From Pseudomonadota bacterium (GTDB lineage: Bacteria; Pseudomonadota; Gammaproteobacteria; Burkholderiales; Burkholderiaceae_C), in contig JAUNTQ010000004.1 of assembly GCA_030538605.1 (NCBI GenBank), positions 1 to 64,000 on the forward strand: 64,000 bases of DNA. The letters run 5' to 3'. The position numbers and the translations under genes were made by a program. The notes beneath the pieces were generated by a model. The model was given only the letters and a program-made list of their open reading frames with translations, was not told the origin of the DNA and ran no database searches. Within the stretch, counting starts at the first letter, position 1, and each line of letters begins with the position of its first letter. This document shows, in pieces, positions 59,844-64,000 of the stretch.

Positions 59844-62690
59844 TCAACCCAGCCGCTTGAGCTGCTCGCGCAGCTTGTCCAGCGCGGCGGTGAAGTCGGC
59901 CACGCGCTTTTGCTCCTGCTCGATCACGGCGGGTGGCGCCTTGGCGACGAAGGCTTGGTTGCCCAGCTTGACGCTGGCCTTGGCTAACTCGCCTTCGAGC
60001 CGCTTGATCTCCTTGTCGAGCCGGGCTTTTTCGGCCGCCACGTCGATGGCCATGAACAGCGCCAGCCGCGCATCGCCCACCACGGCCACGGGTGCAGCGC
60101 CCGCGGCCTGGGCCCATTCGGCTTCGCTGGCAAAGCACTTGACTTCGCTCAGCTTGGCCAGCGCCTGCAACACGGCCGCATGGGCGGCAATGAAGCCGTC
60201 GTCGCCGGCCACGAACAGCGGCAGGCGCTGCGCGGGCGAGACGCCCATTTCGCCACGCAGCGTGCGGCAGGCGTCCACCACCGACTTCAGCCGCGCCACC
60301 TGCGCTTCAGCCGCTTCGTCGATGTGGGCGGCCTGCGCGGCAGGGTAGGGCGCGACGGCAATCGAAGCGCCCGTCTTGCCCGCCACGGGCGCCACGGCCT
60401 GCCACAGCGCTTCGGTCACGAAGGGGATGATGGGGTGCGCCAGCCGCAGGATGGCTTCGAGCACGCGCACCAGCGTGCGGCGCGTGGCGCGCTGCTGCTC
60501 AGGCATGCCGGTCTGGATCTGCACCTTGGCGATTTCCAGGTACCAGTCGCAGTACTCGTTCCACACGAAGTCGTAGAGCGTGTTGGCCACGGTGTCGAGG
60601 CGGTAGTCGGCAAAGCCTTTGTCAACCTGGCTTTCAGTCTTTTGCAGGCGGCTGACGATCCAGCGGTCGGCGGCGGAGCGTTCGCTGGAGCTGTCGCCGC
60701 TGCTGTCGCAGTCGTGCCCTTCGCAGTTCATCAGCACGAAGCGCGATGCGTTCCACAGCTTGTTGCAGAAGTTGCGGTAGCCCTCGCAGCGCTTGCTGTC
60801 GAAGTTGACGGTGCGCCCCAGCGTGGCCATGGCGGCAAAGGTGAAGCGCAGCGCGTCGGCGCCGTAGCCGGGAATGCCGTCGGGGAATTCTTTCTTCGTG
60901 TTCTCGCGCACTCGTGGCGCTGTCTCGGGCTTGCGCAGGCCGGTGGTGCGTTTTTCGAGCAGGGGCGCGAGCGCAATGCCGTCGATCAGGTCCACGGGGT
61001 CGAGCACGTTGCCTTCCGACTTGCTCATCTTCTTGCCATGCGCGTCGAGCACCAGGCCGTGGATGTACACGTCGCGGAAGGGCACCTGACCGGTGAAGTG
61101 CGTGGTCATCATGATCATGCGGGCCACCCAGAAGAAGATGATGTCGTGGCCGGTGACCAGTACGGAGGAGGGCAGGTAGAGCGACAGGTCTTGGGTCTTC
61201 TCGGGCCAGCCGAGCGAGCTGAAAGGCACCAGGGCGGAGGAGTACCAGGTGTCGAGCACGTCGGGGTCGCGCGTGAGCGCACCGGTGTAGCCAGCTTTTT
61301 CGGCCTTGGCGCGCGCTTCATCCTCGTTGCGCGCCACGAAAATGGAACCATCTTCGCCATACCAGGCCGGAATCTGGTGGCCCCACCACAGCTGGCGGCT
61401 GATGGTCCAGTCCTGGATGTTGTTCATCCACTGGTTGTAGGTGTTGACCCAGTTCTCGGGCACGAAGCGCACCTGGCCCGATTGCACCGCGTCGATGGCT
61501 TTTTGCGCGATGGATTGGCCCGTTTCGTCGGGCTTGGTCATGGCGACGAACCATTGGTCGGTCAGCATGGGTTCGATGATCTGGCCGGTGCGAGCGCAGC
61601 GCGGCACCATCAGCTTGTGTTTTTTGGTCTCCACCAGCAGGCCCTGCGCTTGCAGATCGGCCACGATGGCTTTACGGGCGGCGAAACGGTCGAGGCCGCG
61701 GTATTTTTCGGGCGCCTGGTCGTTGATGGTGGCATCGAGGTTGAGCACGCCGATCATCGGCAGCCCGTGCCGCTGGCCCACGGCGTAGTCGTTGGCGTCG
61801 TGCGCGGGCGTGACCTTGACCACGCCGGTACCAAAGTCCTTGTCCACGTAGTCGTCGGCAATCACGGGGATCTGGCGGCCCACCAAAGGCAGCGTGACGC
61901 TCTGGCCGATCAGGTGCCGGTAGCGCTCGTCCTCCGGGTGCACCATCACGGCCACGTCGCCCAGCATGGTTTCGGGCCGCGTGGTGGCCACCACGAGCTG
62001 CCCGCTGCCATCGGCCAGCGGGTAGGCGATGTGCCACAGAAAACCGTCTTCTTCTGCGCTCTCGACCTCCAGATCGCTCACGGCGGATTTCAGCTCCGGA
62101 TCCCAGTTGACCAGGCGCTTGCCGCGATAGATCAGCCCCTGCTCGTGCAGCTTGACGAAGGTCTCCGTCACCACGCGCGAGAGCTTGTCGTCCATGGTGA
62201 AGTACTCGCGCGACCAGTCCACGCTGGCGCCCATGCGGCGCATTTGCTGGGTGATGGTGTTGCCGCTTTGCTGCTTCCAGTCCCACACGCGGGCGACGAA
62301 GTTCTTGCGGCCCAGGTCGTGGCGGCTTTGGCCTTGCGCCTGCAACTGGCGCTCGACCACGATCTGCGTGGCGATGCCCGCGTGGTCGGTGCCGGGCACC
62401 CACAGCGTGTTGAAGCCGCGCATGCGGTGGTAGCGCGTGAGGCTGTCCATGATGGTCTGGTTGAACGCGTGCCCCATGTGCAGCGTGCCGGTGACGTTGG
62501 GCGGCGGCAGCTGCACGGCGAAGTTCTCACCCTTTTGTGCGGCCTCGGCGCTGGGCTGGCCGGTGCCGCGATAGCCCGCGCGGCCCAGGCCAGCCGCTTC
62601 CCACACCGGGCCCCAGTGCGCCTCGATGGCAGCGGGTTCAAAGGATTTGGACAGGGCGTCAAGGCCGGGTTGTGCAGGGGCGGTGGACAT
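59844..62690 (-). CDS. valS: Valyl-tRNA synthetase
   Basis: Charges tRNA-Val. The 948-residue class Ia synthetase has the HIGH motif [16 protein letters not shown] near 53-68, the CP1 editing domain (about 200-430) and the KMSKS loop [12 protein letters not shown] near 540. Its C-terminal coiled coil ([20 protein letters not shown], residues about 885-945) is typical of ValS. The start at 62690 ([20 protein letters not shown]) is the family N-terminus; a longer in-frame start at 62744 is unlikely. Confidence 0.97.
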   Translation of the reverse strand: MSTAPAQPGLDALSKSFEPAAIEAHWGPVWEAAGLGRAGYRGTGQPSAEAAQKGENFAVQLPPPNVTGTLHMGHAFNQTIMDSLTRYHRMRGFNTLWVPGTDHAGIATQIVVERQLQAQGQSRHDLGRKNFVARVWDWKQQSGNTITQQMRRMGASVDWSREYFTMDDKLSRVVTETFVKLHEQGLIYRGKRLVNWDPELKSAVSDLEVESAEEDGFLWHIAYPLADGSGQLVVATTRPETMLGDVAVMVHPEDERYRHLIGQSVTLPLVGRQIPVIADDYVDKDFGTGVVKVTPAHDANDYAVGQRHGLPMIGVLNLDATINDQAPEKYRGLDRFAARKAIVADLQAQGLLVETKKHKLMVPRCARTGQIIEPMLTDQWFVAMTKPDETGQSIAQKAIDAVQSGQVRFVPENWVNTYNQWMNNIQDWTISRQLWWGHQIPAWYGEDGSIFVARNEDEARAKAEKAGYTGALTRDPDVLDTWYSSALVPFSSLGWPEKTQDLSLYLPSSVLVTGHDIIFFWVARMIMMTTHFTGQVPFRDVYIHGLVLDAHGKKMSKSEGNVLDPVDLIDGIALAPLLEKRTTGLRKPETAPRVRENTKKEFPDGIPGYGADALRFTFAAMATLGRTVNFDSKRCEGYRNFCNKLWNASRFVLMNCEGHDCDSSGDSSSERSAADRWIVSRLQKTESQVDKGFADYRLDTVANTLYDFVWNEYCDWYLEIAKVQIQTGMPEQQRATRRTLVRVLEAILRLAHPIIPFVTEALWQAVAPVAGKTGASIAVAPYPAAQAAHIDEAAEAQVARLKSVVDACRTLRGEMGVSPAQRLPLFVAGDDGFIAAHAAVLQALAKLSEVKCFASEAEWAQAAGAAPVAVVGDARLALFMAIDVAAEKARLDKEIKRLEGELAKASVKLGNQAFVAKAPPAVIEQEQKRVADFTAALDKLREQLKRLG

Positions 62691-62919
62691 GGCGGGTGCG
62701 GAGGGCGGTTGAAAGCGCCAGCAGCAGCGCGTGCGCTGGCGCAAAAACCGGCAATTTTAGCGGCGGCCCGCGCGTGGCGGCTGGCGTGGTCAACGCATGG
62801 AGCACGAAGCAGGGTGCGTCTGCCGCGCTGGGTTAACTTGCGCTTGATGCTATTTAAAAGGTAGCTTTGGCACTGCTTGAAGGTCTGTAGGAGGCAAGCC
62901 GCTGCCTACAATCGGCGGC

Positions 62920-63708
62920 ATGACTGTCCCGCTGTTGCCCGATGACCTGGAGCGCCGTTTCGGCGGTTTGGCGCGCCTGTATGGCTCGCAAGGTGCCGAG
63001 CGCATCCGCGCGGCCCATGTGGCCGTGGCGGGCATTGGCGGCGTGGGCTCGTGGGCGGCGGAGGCGCTGGCGCGCAGCGGCGTGGCGCGGCTCACGCTGA
63101 TCGACCTGGATCACGTGGCCGAGTCCAACGTCAACCGGCAGATCCACGCGCTGACCGACACGCTGGGCCAGGCCAAGGTGGCGGCCATGCAGGCGCGCAT
63201 CGCCCTCATTCACCCCGGCTGCGTGGTGCATGCGGTGGATGCCTTCGTCGAGCCCGGCAACTGGCCCCAGCTGCTGCCCGCGCCCCCAGATGCCGTGATC
63301 GACGCCTGCGACCAGATGCAGGCCAAGCTGGCCATGGCTGCCTGGGCGCGTGCGCAAGGTGCGCGCTTCATCACCGTGGGTGCGGCGGGCGGCAAGCGCC
63401 ACGCGGAGCGGGTGGAGATCGCCGATGTGGCAGATGTGACACACGACCCCCTCATCGCCCAGCTGCGCCAGCGCCTGCGCCGCCAGCACGGTGCGCCCGG
63501 CCCCGGCAAGCGCATTGGCGTGCCAGCCGTGTTCAGCCGAGAAAATGTGAGCATGCCGCCCACGTGTGACGCACCTGATGGCACGGACGGAACGCTCAAC
63601 TGCCACGGCTATGGCTCCACCGTGGCCGTCACCGCCGCCTTCGGCATGTGCGCGGCGGGCTGGGTGCTGAACCAGCTGGCGGCAGGGGCTGAAAAAAGCA
63701 GGCTATAA
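62920..63708 (+). CDS. tcdA: tRNA threonylcarbamoyladenosine dehydratase
   Basis: Cyclises t6A37 of tRNAs to ct6A using ATP. The 262-residue E1-like protein starts ERRFGGLARLYGSQGAERIR. It has the ATP loop VAGIGGVGSWAAEALARSGV near 30-50, DLDHVAESNVNRQIHAL near 58, and LAMAAWARAQGARFITVGAA near 138. It lacks the two CxxC zinc pairs of ThiF/MoeB and has the short TcdA/CsdL-type C-terminus. Its stop overlaps the TATAAT box of the downstream tRNA. Confidence 0.92.
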   Translation: MTVPLLPDDLERRFGGLARLYGSQGAERIRAAHVAVAGIGGVGSWAAEALARSGVARLTLIDLDHVAESNVNRQIHALTDTLGQAKVAAMQARIALIHPGCVVHAVDAFVEPGNWPQLLPAPPDAVIDACDQMQAKLAMAAWARAQGARFITVGAAGGKRHAERVEIADVADVTHDPLIAQLRQRLRRQHGAPGPGKRIGVPAVFSRENVSMPPTCDAPDGTDGTLNCHGYGSTVAVTAAFGMCAAGWVLNQLAAGAEKSRL

Positions 63709-63709
63709 T
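63704..63709 (+). promoter_or_regulatory. -10 box of the tRNA-Lys promoter
   Basis: A perfect TATAAT overlaps the tcdA stop codon, about 50 bp before the tRNA. No clear -35 box is visible; the nearest candidate region is GGCAGG about 17 bp upstream. Confidence 0.6.
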
Positions 63710-63759
63710 CTGAGGCTTTCCTGCATATGGCGGTGCAAACGGTGGTGTGCAGGAAATGT

Positions 63760-63835
63760 GGGTCGTTAGCTCAGTTGGTAGAGCAGCGGACTTTTAATCC
63801 GTTGGTCGGCAGTTCGAGCCTGCCACGACCTACCA
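63760..63835 (+). tRNA. tRNA-Lys (anticodon UUU)
   Basis: A 76-nt cloverleaf with encoded CCA. The acceptor GGGTCGT pairs ACGACCT with one G-U at 1-72. The anticodon stem CGGA/TCCG with loop CTTTTAA gives UUU. The T arm GGCAG-TTCGAGC-CTGCC is perfect. A terminator follows. Confidence 0.96.
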
Positions 63836-63855
63836 TCAAACATGGCGTAAAGCCT

Positions 63856-63893
63856 AGAAAGCCTGCTACTTAAACAGTAGCGGGCTTTTTTCT
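63856..63893 (+). terminator. Rho-independent terminator after tRNA-Lys
   Basis: AAGCCTGCTAC, a short loop and GTAGCGGGCTT are followed by six T. It ends the tRNA-Lys transcript. The remaining 107 bases hold nothing I can assign. Confidence 0.9.
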
Positions 63894-64000
63894 TTTTCGC
63901 TTCCCCCGATTTTTTGCCAGAAATTTGCCAGATTTCGAGCGGAACCCCTCCCGTTGCATGACGCAAGGCGTTGGCGCCTTGAAGCTAGAACGTTCACCAC

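Noticed and set aside
63894..64000. Possible attachment site or start of an integrated element after tRNA-Lys
   Set aside because: TTTGCCAG occurs twice and tRNA genes are common integration targets. However, no integrase or duplicated tRNA 3' end is visible before the window ends.

Overview
This is a GC-rich betaproteobacterial chromosome window, most likely Burkholderiales and probably Comamonadaceae. The evidence is gene content and order (hemA/prfA/prmC neighbours, a DUF3683 FAD/Fe-S dehydrogenase, TamA/TamB, a ugp operon) and many AT-rich interspersed dyad repeats built on AGCTGCTTGCG, which I associate with this family from memory. I see no phage, transposase, CRISPR array or rRNA. It holds about 48 protein genes and three tRNAs, mostly housekeeping. 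Most intergenic gaps above 100 bp are filled by short repeat families.

Layout. 258-4285: gluQ and a LysR regulator, divergent from a DoxX protein and a flavodoxin-like protein, then a DUF599 membrane protein. 4445-15665 (minus strand): hemA, then a complete minor-pilin set (fimT-pilV-pilW-pilX-pilY1-pilE), then prfA, a BON-domain lipoprotein and prmC. The pilus block sits between hemA and prfA, which are usually adjacent. 15763-22176: a small membrane protein and a glycerol-3-phosphate/glycerophosphodiester uptake set (ugpB, ugpA, ugpE, ugpC, a DUF2314 protein, ugpQ). Repeats lie in the spacers between ugpB, ugpA, ugpE and ugpC.

22331-28639 (minus strand): a five-gene TelA-type cluster. It contains a membrane-anchored substrate-binding-like protein, TelA, a membrane protein, a lipoprotein joining a solute-binding domain to a VWA domain, and a small membrane protein. 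28859-33519: a small exported protein, a 165-bp element with 28-bp terminal inverted repeats, and a 1282-residue protein with a 17-proline run, one LysM domain and long helical repeats. That protein is the least explained gene here.

33752-45545: a 1293-residue flavin/iron-sulfur dehydrogenase, a pilin-like single-pass protein, a hemerythrin-domain protein, and tamA-tamB. 45933-49464: truncated haemoglobin, an MFS transporter, a 205-bp tandem repeat (about 2.8 copies) spanning the convergent gene ends, and glycerate kinase. 49658-59433: tRNA-Thr(CGU), dienelactone hydrolase, an ArsC-like protein, a secreted lipase, a Tat-exported methyltransferase overlapping an amino-acid permease, tRNA-Leu(CAA), cysM, a NUDIX hydrolase overlapping a TusA-like protein, galU, and a degenerate 2-hydroxyacid dehydrogenase homologue. 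59844-63835: valS, tcdA and tRNA-Lys(UUU).

The strongest candidates for undescribed biology are the LysM/polyproline repeat protein, the TelA/VWA/double solute-binding cluster without a permease, and the degenerate dehydrogenase. All identifications come from reading translated sequence and remembered family motifs. No database search was run.
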